Below the pieces are notes generated by a model. The model did no database searches. It saw only the letters and a list, made by a program, of their open reading frames with translations, and was not told where the DNA came from. From positions 124,001-188,000 of the forward strand of contig NZ_FZOQ01000011.1 in the NCBI RefSeq assembly GCF_900188175.1: 64,000 bases of DNA, given 5' to 3'. This stretch comes from Pontibacter ummariensis. GTDB taxonomy: Bacteria; Bacteroidota; Bacteroidia; Cytophagales; Hymenobacteraceae. The position numbers and the translations under genes were made by a program. Shown piece after piece: positions 17,950 to 28,797 of this stretch. How positions within the stretch are numbered: the stretch's first letter is position 1; the number at the start of each line of letters is the position of its first letter.

Positions 17950-18609
17950 TTAATTAACGATCTTTATCCCCACGCCGAGCAAACCATGCAAGGCTATGTT
18001 GCTCACTTTGGCCTCCCCGTTTGCGACCGGAACCCCAACATAAGAAGCTGTCACCCGGCCTTCTCCCAGTATAAACCACCTGTCAGCAAAATAATACCGC
18101 TTTGCCATAGCAGCTTCTAGAGTGGGGCCGGAGATGTAGTAGCCGGCGTTAAAGATGCCTTTGTTTTCGGGGTAAAGTTGCTGGCGTATGGTAGATTCGG
18201 GATGCGTGATCACGATGCCACCCCCTACGGACCAGGCAAAGCCTTTGAAGGACCAGGCACAGATCAGCGTAAGCAGGTTAAAGCCTTCTGTAATGGAAAA
18301 GCGTTGTACCTCCGGCGGCAGGTTGTCGAGGATAAGCTTATGGTGGGTAAACTTCAGTTCCCAGCCTTTTTCATCCTGCCAGGTGCTTACCCGCACGTCA
18401 TAGTAAACCGGCGGACTGAACGGCTCTGTACGGTACTTTGCATCTAGTTCAATATTATCAGCATAGTGCTGCTCGATGAGCAGAGGTGTCCGGAAGTTAT
18501 GCACGGTCCCGCCTGCTACAGCTATTTCCCACGTTCTGCCCTGCCCTAATCCCGCAAAAGGTAAAAGCAACAGTAACAGCACCTTCAAAAGAATGTCCCC
18601 TCTTATCAT
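17950..18609 (-). CDS. Exported outer-membrane-like protein, unknown family
   Basis: This is a protein of 219 residues with a signal peptide (LLKVLLLLLLPFAGLGQG). The mature part alternates aromatic and hydrophobic residues in beta-strand style (YYDVRVSTW, WELKFTHHKL, AWSVGGGIVITH) and ends in LLGVGIKIVN. This suggests a small outer-membrane barrel, loosely like lipid A deacylase or acyloxyacyl-type barrels, but no catalytic motif is certain. I start at ATG 18609; an in-frame ATG lies two codons upstream. It lies just downstream of nuoN on the same strand with a 100-bp gap. Confidence 0.62.
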   Translation of the reverse strand: MIRGDILLKVLLLLLLPFAGLGQGRTWEIAVAGGTVHNFRTPLLIEQHYADNIELDAKYRTEPFSPPVYYDVRVSTWQDEKGWELKFTHHKLILDNLPPEVQRFSITEGFNLLTLICAWSFKGFAWSVGGGIVITHPESTIRQQLYPENKGIFNAGYYISGPTLEAAMAKRYYFADRWFILGEGRVTASYVGVPVANGEAKVSNIALHGLLGVGIKIVN

Positions 18610-18709
18610 ACACACCTCCTGCTAACTGCTACCTAAGACAACATAGGATGAACAGCTTGTATAGTGCAGATACTTAGATCAAGGAGAGGAGGTTGTAAAG
18701 GTGGTAGCC

Positions 18710-20170
18710 TTAACGCGCCACGACAGCAGGCATGTTATAGAGCATGTCCTGGATAAGCTGCACGAGTGCAGTCGGGTAAACCCCTACCAATACCAGTAGT
18801 ATGGCCAATACAGCTAAGGTGCCCACACTAGCCACATAAACAGAAGGACGCTGCCTCTGCTGTGGCTCTCTTTCTGTATCCGGCTGCTGATACATTACGG
18901 CAATAATTTTAATGTAATAATATAGGCCAATCACACTGTTTAGCACAAGCATCACCACCAGTAGCCATTGCTGGGTGTTTACGCCTGCCGCCAGCACATA
19001 GAATTTTCCCACAAAGCCAGCTGTGAGGGGAATACCTGCCAGCGAAAGGAGCATAGCGGTAAAGACAGTAGCTGTCCAGGGGCGGCGCCAGAGCAGCCCC
19101 CGGTAATCTTCTAATTGCTCTGCGTCACGCGCCTCCCCAGAAAGCAAGGCCACGGTACCAAAAGCACCCACTGTGGTAATAAAGTAAGCCACCAGGTAGA
19201 ACGTCACGGCCTCCATCCCGATCCGGTTGCCAGCCAGGAAAGCCACCAGCAGGTAGCCCAGGTGGGAAATGGAGGAGTAGGCGAGGATGCGTTTTACATT
19301 TTGCTGCATCAGCGCGAGCAGGTTACCGGCAAACATCGAGGCGATGGCCACGATCGTGAAGATAAGCATGAGCGTAGGATAGCGAAAGCCCTCCACCTCC
19401 ATAAAAAAGCGGATCAACAAACCTAGCACGCCCCCTTTAGATACGGTTGCCACAAAAGCCGTGACAGGGGCCGGTGCCCCTTCGTAGACGTCTGGCGTCC
19501 ACATATGGAAAGGTACCACGCTCAGTTTAAAGCCGATGCCAATGATCATCATGCCGAAGCCCGTGAGTAGCAGGAGCGGTAACTCAGGAAGGGTGGCCAT
19601 GGCGGTGGCAATTCCTGCAAAAGTCATGGTACCCGTACTGAAGTAAACCAAGGCCATCCCGAACAGGAGAAAAGCGGAGGAGAAGGCGGCTAATATCAGG
19701 TATTTGATGCCGGCCTCGTCGGAGCGCTCTCGCACTCTGAGATAGGACACCAGCGCATACAAGGACACGCTTAACACTTCCAGGCCCAGGAACAAGGAGG
19801 CAAAGTGGGTGCTGACCACCAGTACACAGGCACCCAGCGTAGCCAGGGTCAGCAGAATATAATACTCTTCTTTCTGCTCTTTCTGCTGCTCGAAGTAGGC
19901 ATAGGATAGCATGCTGATGAGCAGCGCTGTAGCCAGGATCAATCCTATGTAAAATAGGGCAAAGCCATCAATCACGAGCAAGGGCTCTATGGCATAAGAC
20001 ACCACCCCCCGCAGCTCAAACAGCGACAGAAAAGCAGCTACAAAAGAAACAGCCGTGATGACATAAATAAGCTTATGGTTACGCCACGCGGCGATCACCA
20101 GCATGATCAGGAGGGCTGCGAAGGTCAGGATCAGCAGCGGCATCAGGTGAAGAAAATCATTTTGGCTCAT
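18710..20170 (-). CDS. nuoN: NADH-quinone oxidoreductase subunit N
   Basis: This is a 486-residue antiporter-like membrane subunit of respiratory complex I, with about 14 helices. It has the conserved features of the NuoL/M/N family, including the VVPFHMWTPDVYEGAPAPVTAF loop, split here around VVPFHMWTPD, and a lysine-bearing discontinuous helix (KGGVLGLLIRF). It is the last gene of the 13-gene operon. Its start overlaps the end of nuoM by 14 bp, which points to translational coupling. Confidence 0.95.
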   Translation of the reverse strand: MSQNDFLHLMPLLILTFAALLIMLVIAAWRNHKLIYVITAVSFVAAFLSLFELRGVVSYAIEPLLVIDGFALFYIGLILATALLISMLSYAYFEQQKEQKEEYYILLTLATLGACVLVVSTHFASLFLGLEVLSVSLYALVSYLRVRERSDEAGIKYLILAAFSSAFLLFGMALVYFSTGTMTFAGIATAMATLPELPLLLLTGFGMMIIGIGFKLSVVPFHMWTPDVYEGAPAPVTAFVATVSKGGVLGLLIRFFMEVEGFRYPTLMLIFTIVAIASMFAGNLLALMQQNVKRILAYSSISHLGYLLVAFLAGNRIGMEAVTFYLVAYFITTVGAFGTVALLSGEARDAEQLEDYRGLLWRRPWTATVFTAMLLSLAGIPLTAGFVGKFYVLAAGVNTQQWLLVVMLVLNSVIGLYYYIKIIAVMYQQPDTEREPQQRQRPSVYVASVGTLAVLAILLVLVGVYPTALVQLIQDMLYNMPAVVAR

Positions 20171-21749
20171 GAGTACCTCCTCTTGTTTTGTAGAAATGAA
20201 CGGTATCCCCTAACTGTACCTGCACGGCCGGGGGGGCAATAGGAACAGCGACTAGGCTTTTTTCTTCTAAGCTAGCCGGCTGGTATGCCTGTAGCTGTTG
20301 CTTGATGGAGGGCCTGGCCGTATCCAGTACAGGCTGCGGGTACAGGCCAAGCCAGAGAATCATCAGCACCATAGGGGTGGCAATCAGCATTTCCCGGGAA
20401 GTCAGGTCTGGCAGCGCTTGTTCCATAGGCGCTGGCTCGAAGAAGACTTTTTGCATGATGCGCAGCGAGTAAACAGTCGCCATCACCAGCCCGATGGTGG
20501 CAAAAACCGTAAGCCAGTTGTTGGCCTGCCAGGATCCGACCAGTGTTAAAAACTCCGCTATAAAGTTACCCAGTCCCGGCAAGCCCAGCGAAGCCATCAC
20601 GAAGATCAGCGCGATGACGCCCATCTTTGGCGCCTTGGACCAAAAGCCACCCATCAGTTGAATATCGCGGGTGTGCAGGCGCTCGTATAGGAAGCCTGCG
20701 ATAATGAAAAGGGCTCCTGTGCTAAGACCATGAGCGATCATCTGCATCACTATACCCTGCAAGGCCCATTCGTTGAAGGCAAACACTCCCAGGATAATAA
20801 AGCCCATATGACTCACACTGGTGTAAGCCACCAGCCGCTTCAGATCGGTTTGCGAGAAGGCCAGGATGGCCCCGTAAATAATTCCGATCACACCCAAGAG
20901 CATGGCCCAGGGAGCAAACTCAACGGCAGCCGTCGGGAACAGTGGCAGCACGAAGCGGAGCAGCCCGTAGGCTCCGGTTTTGAGGAGCAGCCCGGCCAGA
21001 ATCACACTGCCCGCCGTGGGGGCCTCCGAGTGGGCATCGGGGAGCCAGGAATGGAAGGGCACCACCGGCAGCTTGACTAAAAAGGCAGCCAGAAAGCCGA
21101 ACATCAGCAAGCGAGCGGCGACAGGTGCCAGGGCGGTATCCAGTAATTCAAAATAATTGAAGGTATAAATACCTGTTTGGCTGCCATGGATAAAGTATAA
21201 ACCCAGGATGGCCAGGAGCATGAGCAGTCCGCTGGCCTGGGTGAAGATGAAGAACTTATAGGCCGCATAGTTGCGATTGGCATGTCCCCATACCCCGATC
21301 AAGAAGTACATCGGGATAAGCATCACTTCCCAGAAGAAGTAAAACAGGAACAGGTCCATGGTTAGGAAAACACCCGTGATACCCGCCAATACCCACAACA
21401 GGTTAAAGTGGAAGAAGCCGGATTTAGTCCTGATCTCCCGCCACGAAATAAGTACAGCCAGAGTCCCCAGAAAAAAAGAGAGCAGGAGCATCAGCAGGCT
21501 CAGCCCATCCAGCGCCAGTATAAAGTTGACGCCCCACTGCGGAATCCAGGGCACCTCCAGCCGGACAAGCCAGGGCGAAGCCCCAAGAGTGGCGGCAGGC
21601 GTACGAAGCCACAGGTAAAGGGCAAGCCCCAGATCAGCCAGTACGGCGAAGAGGGCGATCCAACGGGGCAGAACCGGGTGCCACTTTTTGGAGAGCCAGG
21701 CCAGCAGACCGCCGACCATCAGTATCACGATCAGCCAGACTAAGATCAT
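20157..21749 (-). CDS. nuoM: NADH-quinone oxidoreductase subunit M
   Basis: This 530-residue membrane subunit is a proton-pumping antiporter-like component of complex I. The typical segment LPVVPFHSWLPDAHSEAPTAGS is present around residues 225-250, preceded by the Glu of the FYFFWEVMLIPMYFLIGVW helix. It overlaps nuoL by 4 bp (ATGA-type junction) and nuoN by 14 bp. A conserved Lys (LKTGAYGLLRF) follows the loop. Confidence 0.95.
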   Translation of the reverse strand: MILVWLIVILMVGGLLAWLSKKWHPVLPRWIALFAVLADLGLALYLWLRTPAATLGASPWLVRLEVPWIPQWGVNFILALDGLSLLMLLLSFFLGTLAVLISWREIRTKSGFFHFNLLWVLAGITGVFLTMDLFLFYFFWEVMLIPMYFLIGVWGHANRNYAAYKFFIFTQASGLLMLLAILGLYFIHGSQTGIYTFNYFELLDTALAPVAARLLMFGFLAAFLVKLPVVPFHSWLPDAHSEAPTAGSVILAGLLLKTGAYGLLRFVLPLFPTAAVEFAPWAMLLGVIGIIYGAILAFSQTDLKRLVAYTSVSHMGFIILGVFAFNEWALQGIVMQMIAHGLSTGALFIIAGFLYERLHTRDIQLMGGFWSKAPKMGVIALIFVMASLGLPGLGNFIAEFLTLVGSWQANNWLTVFATIGLVMATVYSLRIMQKVFFEPAPMEQALPDLTSREMLIATPMVLMILWLGLYPQPVLDTARPSIKQQLQAYQPASLEEKSLVAVPIAPPAVQVQLGDTVHFYKTRGGTHEPK

Positions 21750-23632
21750 AGGAGTAAACTTATGGTTAGAATCATGATGGCACCGACCACGATACCCATG
21801 ACATAGTTGCGCAGGATGCCGTTTTGTGTTTGGGAGAACATCACGTGGAAACCCTCTGCCACACGGGCCAGCCCGGTATAAAAGCTGTCGATCACATCAC
21901 GTTTGTTGATGTTGGAAAGGTACACGTAAGGCTGCACAAACAGCGTGTTGTATAGTGCATCGAAGCCCCAGCCAGTGTGCCAGAAGCGATGCAGGGCCAT
22001 GGCGGTGCCGGAGCGCTTGACGCTGCGCAACAAAGAGGGGCTTTTGAGGTAGAAGAGGTAGGCAACAAAGACGCCACCTAGTGAAAACAGCGCCGCAAGG
22101 AGCTGGAACAACCACTCGTTTGCTGCCAGGATCTTTCCAGCGGTAATACCCGGCAACACGGGCGCCAACAGATCCGAAAAAAGCACCACATGCCCGAAGT
22201 TGTGTGGCAGTTCAATGAAACCGCCTACTACGGAAAGGATAGCCAGGATGATCAGGGGAACGGTGATGCGCTTGCCTGGCGGGTGCGACACATGCGTTTT
22301 GCTCTCGCCGTAGAAAGTCATGAACACCATCCGGAAGGTATAAATGGACGTGATAAAAGCCCCTGCCAGTCCGGCCGCGTAAAGCCAGACATTTCCTCCG
22401 GGACCGGCCAGCGTGTACCACAGGATCTGGTCTTTGCTGTAGAAGCCAGCCGTAATAAGGGGCAAGGCCGCCAGCGAAGCTGCCCCGATCAGGAAGGTCC
22501 AGAATACCACCGGCATACTTTTGCGGAGTCCGCCCATTTGGCGCATGTCCTGCTCGTGGTGCAAGGTCAGAATGATGGCCCCGGCACAAAGGAAGAGCAG
22601 TGCCTTAAAGAAAGCGTGGATCATGAAGTGGAAAATACCTGCCGACCAGGCGCCGACACCCAGGGCCAGGAACATATAGCCGATCTGGCTGATGGTAGAG
22701 TAGGCCAGGACACGCTTCAGGTCATACTGTGTGAGAGCAGAGAAGCCGGCCAGGAGCAGCGTAACGGCTCCGACAATTGCCACGGTCAGCTGGGCCACTG
22801 GTGCCAACTCGAAAACGACGTACATGCGGGCAATCAGGTAGACACCGGCTGTGACCATGGTCGCAGCATGTATGAGTGCCGAAACAGGTGTGGGACCCGC
22901 CATGGCATCCGGTAGCCAGGTCTGCAGTGGTAGTTGGCCAGATTTGCCCACCGCCCCGCCGAGTAGCAGCAGTGCTACGATTACGGCCATCTGTGAGCCA
23001 ACAGCCCAGGCTTCAGGAGCCTCCGCCAGTATCGTTTGGATGTTCAGGGTGCCGAACAGCTGGAAGAGCATGAAGAGACCGATCGCCATGGCCGTGTCGC
23101 CTACCCGCGTAATGATGAAGGCTTTACGGGCAGCGTAACCGTTTGCCGGTTCTTTATACCAAAAGCCGATGAGCAGGTAGCTGCACAGGCCCACGCCTTC
23201 CCAGCCTAAGTACAAAAGCAGCAGGTTATCTGCCATCACCAGCACCAGCATAGAGCCCACAAACAGGTTCATGCAGGCAAAAAAGCGGGAGAAATCCGGC
23301 TCGTCGGCCATATAGGCAGTAGCGTACAGGTGAATCAGAAAGCCCACGAAAGTGATCACAAAAATAAAGACCATCGAGAGCGCATCCAGGTGGAAGGCAA
23401 TGGAGGGGTTAAAGTCCGCCACACTAAACCACTGCCACACTTCCTGGTGGTAAAAGGCAGGCCTTGCAGACAGGAACCCGATGCCCAGCAGCAGCGTGAT
23501 AAGCGCTGAAACACCGACACTGCCCACACCTATCACAGCGGCTAGTGTTTTAGAAAGACGGGTTCCGAAGAGGACCAGCAGGGTTGCGCCTAAAAAGGGC
23601 AGGGCGGGTATCAGCCAAAGTAGGTTTTCCAT
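21746..23632 (-). CDS. nuoL: NADH-quinone oxidoreductase subunit L
   Basis: This 628-residue protein is the distal antiporter-like subunit of complex I, with a C-terminal lateral helix region. Motifs include YLGWEGVGLCSYLLIGFWY and LPLQTWLPDAMAGPTPVSALIHAATMV, written here in parts (LPLQTWLPDAM, TPVSALIHAATM). The length fits the family. It sits 5 bp after nuoK and overlaps nuoM by 4 bp. Confidence 0.95.
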   Translation of the reverse strand: MENLLWLIPALPFLGATLLVLFGTRLSKTLAAVIGVGSVGVSALITLLLGIGFLSARPAFYHQEVWQWFSVADFNPSIAFHLDALSMVFIFVITFVGFLIHLYATAYMADEPDFSRFFACMNLFVGSMLVLVMADNLLLLYLGWEGVGLCSYLLIGFWYKEPANGYAARKAFIITRVGDTAMAIGLFMLFQLFGTLNIQTILAEAPEAWAVGSQMAVIVALLLLGGAVGKSGQLPLQTWLPDAMAGPTPVSALIHAATMVTAGVYLIARMYVVFELAPVAQLTVAIVGAVTLLLAGFSALTQYDLKRVLAYSTISQIGYMFLALGVGAWSAGIFHFMIHAFFKALLFLCAGAIILTLHHEQDMRQMGGLRKSMPVVFWTFLIGAASLAALPLITAGFYSKDQILWYTLAGPGGNVWLYAAGLAGAFITSIYTFRMVFMTFYGESKTHVSHPPGKRITVPLIILAILSVVGGFIELPHNFGHVVLFSDLLAPVLPGITAGKILAANEWLFQLLAALFSLGGVFVAYLFYLKSPSLLRSVKRSGTAMALHRFWHTGWGFDALYNTLFVQPYVYLSNINKRDVIDSFYTGLARVAEGFHVMFSQTQNGILRNYVMGIVVGAIMILTISLLL

Positions 23633-23637
23633 AGCGT

Positions 23638-23949
23638 TTATCCTTTCATAAAGTTAGCCGCGTCACTGTCGAGTGTCTTGAGCTGGTGATAAATCTGCAG
23701 TATGAGCGCCAGACCTACAGACACTTCGGCAGCCGCCATGGTGAGTATAAAGATGAACATGATCTGCCCGTCTGGCTGTACCCAGCGCGTGCCAGCCACT
23801 ATAAAGGCCAGCCCAGTGGCATTAAGCATGATCTCCACCGAGATGAGCATGAAAATGATGTTGCGGCGAATGAGCACGCTGATCAGGCCCAGCATAAAAA
23901 GGATGCCTGCCAGCAACAGGGCGGCTTCCATGGATACAGTAGTACTCAT
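23638..23949 (-). CDS. nuoK: NADH-quinone oxidoreductase subunit K
   Basis: This 103-residue, three-helix membrane subunit of complex I has the conserved glutamates in MLISVEIMLNATGL and AAEVSVGLAL, used in proton transfer. It overlaps nuoJ by 4 bp. Confidence 0.95.
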   Translation of the reverse strand: MSTTVSMEAALLLAGILFMLGLISVLIRRNIIFMLISVEIMLNATGLAFIVAGTRWVQPDGQIMFIFILTMAAAEVSVGLALILQIYHQLKTLDSDAANFMKG

Positions 23950-24482
23950 GCGGCGGCACTCCTTTCCTGTAAAAAGCGATGGATGACTTTCTTCTTCTGC
24001 CGGCCCAGGTGATAGGCCCCCACAATACCTGCCGTTAAGAGGATACCACTTAGTTGCACGCCCAGTATGTAGGGCCCGAAGAGCGCCAGGCCAACGAACT
24101 TCGCGTCTACGGCTACCACGGCACCTGCGGCAGGAGTATCAGCGGCCACTACAATGTAGACCAGTTCTGCCAGCAACACCGCCGAAAGTATGGCGGGACC
24201 GACCCAGGTAGCGGGCTGTAACCACTCCTTTTCCCGCTGCACGTCTTCCTGTGTCATGTTCAGCATCATGATCACGAAGATGATGAGCACCACGATGGCC
24301 CCGGCATAAATGATCACTTCCAGCGCTGCCATAAAAGGAGCGCCCAGCGTGAAGAAAACAACGGCCACAGCCAGAAAAGATACCACCAGGTAGAGCAGGG
24401 CGTGAATCATGTTGTAGCGCGTGATCACCATAACCGTGGATAAAATGGCGACTGCCGCGGCGATATAAAATGTTAGTTCCAT
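23946..24482 (-). CDS. nuoJ: NADH-quinone oxidoreductase subunit J
   Basis: This 178-residue membrane subunit of complex I has about five helices and the characteristic EVIIYAGAIVVLIIFVIMMLN segment, where the first half of helix 3 kinks (read EVIIYAGAIVVL). It lies 4 bp after nuoI. The C-terminal extension ending in RFLQERSAAA is hydrophilic. Confidence 0.93.
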   Translation of the reverse strand: MELTFYIAAAVAILSTVMVITRYNMIHALLYLVVSFLAVAVVFFTLGAPFMAALEVIIYAGAIVVLIIFVIMMLNMTQEDVQREKEWLQPATWVGPAILSAVLLAELVYIVVAADTPAAGAVVAVDAKFVGLALFGPYILGVQLSGILLTAGIVGAYHLGRQKKKVIHRFLQERSAAA

Positions 24483-24486
24483 GGCC

Positions 24487-25002
24487 TTAGGGGATTAAGC
24501 TTTTAATGTCTACCGGGGGGGCTTCGTTCTCGGCCTCACCCTTGCCTTTGCCCCCAATGGCCATGCCCGCCACTTTGTAGTAGTTGTAGCCGGGGTACTT
24601 GCCCTCGCTGTTGATGAGCAGGTCCTTTTTCTCATACACCAGGTGCTGGCGGTTGTACTCACCCATCTCAAAATCAGGGATGAGCTGGATGGCGTAGGTA
24701 GGGCAGGCATCCTCGCAATAGCCGCAGAAGATGCAGCGCGAGAAATTGATGCGGAAGAAGTCAGGGTAGCGGCGGCCCGTTTCATCTTCGGTGGCTTGCA
24801 GGGCAATACAGTCCACGGGGCAGGCAGCAGCACAGAGGTTGCAGGCCACGCAGCGCTCGCCGCCATCGGGGTCTCGCGTCAGCACAATGCGGCCCCGCCA
24901 CCGTATGGGAAGAATGGGTTTTTCTTCCGGGTACAGAATCGTCTCCCGCTTATGAAATGCGTGCAGAAACGTGAGCCACATACTGCGCAACAAACTAAAC
25001 AT
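24487..25002 (-). CDS. nuoI: NADH-quinone oxidoreductase subunit I (2x 4Fe-4S)
   Basis: This 171-residue ferredoxin-like subunit carries clusters N6a and N6b. Two cysteine motifs are seen: [16 protein letters not shown] and [16 protein letters not shown]. An amphipathic N-terminal helix ([13 protein letters not shown]) anchors it to the membrane arm. The C-terminal tail ([20 protein letters not shown]) is acidic and probably lineage-specific. It is separated from nuoH by 130 bp containing a hairpin, an unusual gap in this otherwise tight part of the operon. Confidence 0.95.
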   Translation of the reverse strand: MFSLLRSMWLTFLHAFHKRETILYPEEKPILPIRWRGRIVLTRDPDGGERCVACNLCAAACPVDCIALQATEDETGRRYPDFFRINFSRCIFCGYCEDACPTYAIQLIPDFEMGEYNRQHLVYEKKDLLINSEGKYPGYNYYKVAGMAIGGKGKGEAENEAPPVDIKSLIP

Positions 25003-25032
25003 AGCTGCTCCTTTCGTTTTATGGTTTTAAGA

Positions 25033-25052
25033 CTGTCCCCTTGAGGGGACAG
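25033..25052. repeat. 8-bp hairpin between nuoH and nuoI
   Basis: CTGTCCCC (25033-25040) pairs with GGGGACAG (25045-25052) around a TTGA loop. There is no T tract on the minus strand. It could be an mRNA processing or stability element, or a copy of a dispersed palindromic repeat. Confidence 0.55.
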
Positions 25053-25132
25053 CTACCGCTATTACTTAAATCTTTTGTCATCTTTCGCTGTGCCGGGTCC
25101 AACCACCCCTAACCCCTCAACTCTAAACTTTC

Positions 25133-26098
25133 TCAATTCTCATTCAGCCAAAGTACCACGCCAGCTGTTACTACCAGATTCAGCAGCGTCAGGGGCAGTA
25201 GCACTTTCCATCCGAACTCCATCAGTTGATCATAGCGGGGCCGGGGCATGGAGGCGCGTAATAGAATGAAGATCATCAGGAAGAAGGCTGTTTTCAGGAT
25301 GAACCACACGATAGGAGGCAGGAACTCAGGTCCCAACCAGCCACCGAAGTAGAGCGTCGCGATCATGCAGGAGATAAGGGTGATGCCCATGTACTCGCCG
25401 ATGAAGAACATGCCGAACTTCATGCCGGAGTATTCGGAGTGGAAACCCGCGATCAGCTCACTTTCTGCCTCCGGAATATCAAAAGGCAGGCGGTGCGTTT
25501 CGGCGATACCCGCGATAAAGAAGATCACAAAGCCCACGATCTGCGGTATAATGAACCACAGTCCCCGCTGCGCCTCCACGATATCTACCAAGCTAAAAGA
25601 GCCTGTAAGCAACACCACGCCCATGAGCGCCAACCCCATAAACACTTCGTAAGAGATCATTTGGGCCGCCCCGCGCATGGCACCCAATAAACTGTACTTG
25701 TTATTGGAGGCCCATCCACCCAAAATGATGCTGTAAGCGCCCATCGATGACATCGCCAGGAAGAACAGCAAACCGATGTTCAGGTCGGCCACGATGATGC
25801 CCGGCGCAAACGGAATGACCACAAAACTCATGAGCACGGTGACGACCACAATGGCGGGCGCCAGCACAAACACAGGCTTATCCGCAAAGGGAGGGATCCA
25901 GTCCTGCTTAAAAAACAGCTTTATCGAGTCGGCTGCCACGATGAGCAGCCCCAAGGGACCTGCCCGGTTCGGGCCATAGCGGTCCTGGAACAAGGCCAAC
26001 AGGCGCCGCTCTACCCAGATGAGTGCTGCTGCCACGTTAAGCATGACGAACAGTACGCCACCGATGATCAGAAAGTAGTTTGGGGTTGCTGCTTCCAT
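25133..26098 (-). CDS. nuoH: NADH-quinone oxidoreductase subunit H
   Basis: This 321-residue membrane subunit forms much of the quinone-binding chamber. It has eight helices; conserved segments are [20 protein letters not shown] (residues 28-47) and the Glu-rich loop [20 protein letters not shown] in the fifth loop. Its start overlaps nuoG by 31 bp. Confidence 0.95.
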   Translation of the reverse strand: MEAATPNYFLIIGGVLFVMLNVAAALIWVERRLLALFQDRYGPNRAGPLGLLIVAADSIKLFFKQDWIPPFADKPVFVLAPAIVVVTVLMSFVVIPFAPGIIVADLNIGLLFFLAMSSMGAYSIILGGWASNNKYSLLGAMRGAAQMISYEVFMGLALMGVVLLTGSFSLVDIVEAQRGLWFIIPQIVGFVIFFIAGIAETHRLPFDIPEAESELIAGFHSEYSGMKFGMFFIGEYMGITLISCMIATLYFGGWLGPEFLPPIVWFILKTAFFLMIFILLRASMPRPRYDQLMEFGWKVLLPLTLLNLVVTAGVVLWLNEN

Positions 26099-28797
26099 TT
26101 TATGTCTCTGTTAAGTATGGCCCAGGCAGGCAGTTCGGCAAAAGGTACCCCAGGTAAGCCATTTGGCAAACCGGCAGTGCCGCTCGGGATGGTATGGCTT
26201 GTTTTCACTGGTAACTGGTAGGCTTGTCCTTCTATGGAGAAGCTTAATAGATCGCCCTCGTCCAGCTTCATGCGGATGGCATCGGCTGTGTTGATGGCAA
26301 CATAGGGAGCCGGAATACGCCCCATAATGGGAGGGGATTGGTTGCTAAGCTCTTCGGAGCCAAAGATGTGGTGCAGCGGTAGCATGTACAGGTGCCCTCC
26401 TAAAGGAACAAACTTCTGTGGCACGGCCAAAGAGTAAGCAGCTGTGCCGGCAGGTTCTATCAGGCGTACGCCCGGGTCACCGCCCTTCAGGTGCCCGCCT
26501 ACTTCCTGCTGGTATTTGTTGGTAGCCTGCACCGAGTTCCAGCCAGGTGCCCAGAAGAACGGGATCATGGATGAAGGGGGTTGGCCGCGGTAGCCCTCCA
26601 TGGTATAGGAAAGGGGCGAATCAGGGTCGGTTGGGGGTTTCGGTTCGCTGACGTTAAAGCCCGCATGCATAGCGGTGCGCCCGCTGAACCGGTGGGGCGC
26701 CCGTGGGATGCGTTGTCCGGCAACACGGAAATCAGAGGAGGGGGCGTTCTTTTTGACACCCCGCAGCGCTGGAATTTCCTCCGCCATGGATTTCACGAGA
26801 TCATCATAGCCCTGCCAGTTGCTGATCTGCTCGTCGGCCATGATCGTGCCGAGCTCCGCCAGCCAGTGCCAGCTTTCCTGTATCTCCTCCGGGGTAGGGT
26901 ATACCTGGAAGAAACGCTGTGCCCGTCCTTCGTTGTTAACAAGAGTACCGTCCGCTTCAGAAAAAGGGGCTGCTGGTAGTAAAATGTTTGCTTTTTCGGT
27001 AGTAGCATGGTGTAAGTGGTCCAGCACGAGGATTTGCTTACAACTGTCTAAAAATTCAGTTACCGTAGCAGCACTAGCCCGGCGGTACAGGTCATTCTCG
27101 AGTATAATAACGGTATCGGCGTAGCCATTGAGCACAGCCTCGAAAGCTGATTCCAGTTTATGCCCGCCCAACATGGCCAGTCCCATGCTGTTGCACTCCG
27201 GTACAACCAGGCTGATAACTGCAGATTTTTCCCTCGCTGCTAAAGCGTTGGCAATGTTGGCTGCAGCCTTTAAGATCCGCTCGTTACCAGAAGAGGTTCC
27301 GGAGATAACCAGTGGGTTGTGGGCAGCCAGCAGTGCGTTTGCGATCTGCTGTGCCAGGCCCAGTTCTTCTTCTGTTAGCCCATGCACCTCCGGCGAGTCG
27401 GGATGGATGAAGTTAGCTACCGCAAAGCCCAGGCGGGCAATGGCATCCGGTGTGTCGAAGTAGGTTTGGGTGGCTAACTCGTCTAGTTTAGAGGTGGTGT
27501 AATGTGCTATAAAGAGCGGTCCTTTTTCTGTCTGCACGAGCTCCCGCACGGCTGCATCCTGCCAAACAGGTATATTCGCTTTGGAAACCTGCTCCAGCAA
27601 AGGTTGCTGCCGAACAGACTGGCGTACGGCCAACGCAAGCATAGGCGCTGTGTTGGTCAGGTCTTCACCCAGGATAAACACCGAATCTGCTTTTTCTACC
27701 TCTTGGAGTGAAGGGGTACGGGCGGAGCCTTCTTTAAGAATATGTAATGCCATCTCCACCAGGTCATGGTCTACGTCAGACACTCCATGGTGAAAGTTAT
27801 CCTCGCCCACCAGCTTTTTCAGTACATAGTTAGACTCCAGGGAGGCACGGGGCGAACCAATGCCGATCACACGGCCCGCTTTTATGGCGGAGGAAGCAGC
27901 TTTCAAGGCTGTGTATTTGTCGCTTGCCTCCGGTAGCTGGCTGCGCACCAGTGGTTTTCGTACACGGGCGGCGCTGTTTACAAACTCATAGCCAAAGCGG
28001 CCCCGGTCACATAGGAAGTAACCGTTTACCTCGCCATTATACCGGTTGGTAATATTGCGCAAGGTACCATAGCGTTCCCCTGCAATGGTATTGCAGCCCA
28101 CGCTGCAGTGATGGCACACGGATGGCGCCATGGTCAGATCCCACTTGCGGGTATAGTGCTGCTTTAGTGTTTTGTCTGTAAAAACACCCGTCGGGCATAC
28201 TTCTGCCAGGTTGCCGCTAAACTCACTTTCCAGCACTCCGTCTTCAGCACGACCGAAATACAAATGGTTATGGGCAGCAAACACGTCCAGGTCTTTGCCA
28301 CCGGCATAGTCTTTATAGTAGCGCACGCAGCGGTAGCACTGTATGCAGCGGTTCATCTCATGATTTAGAAAGGGACCGAGGTATTGGTTGATGTAGGTAC
28401 GCTTGTCGAAGCGGTAGGCACGGTAGTTATGCCCCGTCATCACCGTCATGTCCTGCAGATGGCAGGAGCCGCCTTCGTCGCAGACCGCGCAGTCGTGGGG
28501 GTGGTTGGTCATGAGCCACCCGATGACGTGTGCCCGGAACTCCCTGGCCTCCATGTCTGCAATGGATACCCGCATGTTGTCGCGCACCTGCTCCATGCAC
28601 GACATAAAGAGCTTGCCCTTGGTGTCATTTTCATCTCTGTACACTTTTACAGCACACTGGCGGCAGGCACCGATGGAACCCATAGCGGGGTGATAGCAAA
28701 AGTAAGGGAGGTCGAGGCCCAGGGAGAGGCAGGCTTCGAGCAGGTTCTTGCCTGCTTTTACTTCATAGGGTTTGTTATCTATATAGATGGTTGCCAT
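26068..28797 (-). CDS. nuoG: NADH-quinone oxidoreductase subunit G
   Basis: This 909-residue peripheral-arm subunit has an N-terminal 2Fe-2S domain (C34, then [10 protein letters not shown]), the His-Cys cluster motif [16 protein letters not shown], the cluster pair [10 protein letters not shown] and CPTGVF, and a molybdopterin-type domain opened by CHHCSVGCN, which keeps the N7-type cysteine cluster. The long C-terminal domain ends with a small barrel ([15 protein letters not shown]). It overlaps both nuoH (31 bp) and nuoF (19 bp). Confidence 0.95.
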   Translation of the reverse strand: MATIYIDNKPYEVKAGKNLLEACLSLGLDLPYFCYHPAMGSIGACRQCAVKVYRDENDTKGKLFMSCMEQVRDNMRVSIADMEAREFRAHVIGWLMTNHPHDCAVCDEGGSCHLQDMTVMTGHNYRAYRFDKRTYINQYLGPFLNHEMNRCIQCYRCVRYYKDYAGGKDLDVFAAHNHLYFGRAEDGVLESEFSGNLAEVCPTGVFTDKTLKQHYTRKWDLTMAPSVCHHCSVGCNTIAGERYGTLRNITNRYNGEVNGYFLCDRGRFGYEFVNSAARVRKPLVRSQLPEASDKYTALKAASSAIKAGRVIGIGSPRASLESNYVLKKLVGEDNFHHGVSDVDHDLVEMALHILKEGSARTPSLQEVEKADSVFILGEDLTNTAPMLALAVRQSVRQQPLLEQVSKANIPVWQDAAVRELVQTEKGPLFIAHYTTSKLDELATQTYFDTPDAIARLGFAVANFIHPDSPEVHGLTEEELGLAQQIANALLAAHNPLVISGTSSGNERILKAAANIANALAAREKSAVISLVVPECNSMGLAMLGGHKLESAFEAVLNGYADTVIILENDLYRRASAATVTEFLDSCKQILVLDHLHHATTEKANILLPAAPFSEADGTLVNNEGRAQRFFQVYPTPEEIQESWHWLAELGTIMADEQISNWQGYDDLVKSMAEEIPALRGVKKNAPSSDFRVAGQRIPRAPHRFSGRTAMHAGFNVSEPKPPTDPDSPLSYTMEGYRGQPPSSMIPFFWAPGWNSVQATNKYQQEVGGHLKGGDPGVRLIEPAGTAAYSLAVPQKFVPLGGHLYMLPLHHIFGSEELSNQSPPIMGRIPAPYVAINTADAIRMKLDEGDLLSFSIEGQAYQLPVKTSHTIPSGTAGLPNGLPGVPFAELPAWAILNRDIKWKQQPQTTF

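Noticed and set aside
22190-22915. 241-codon ORF opposite nuoL
   Set aside because: It is the reverse-strand shadow of a conserved membrane protein; the His/Gln/Gly-rich composition is typical of such shadows.
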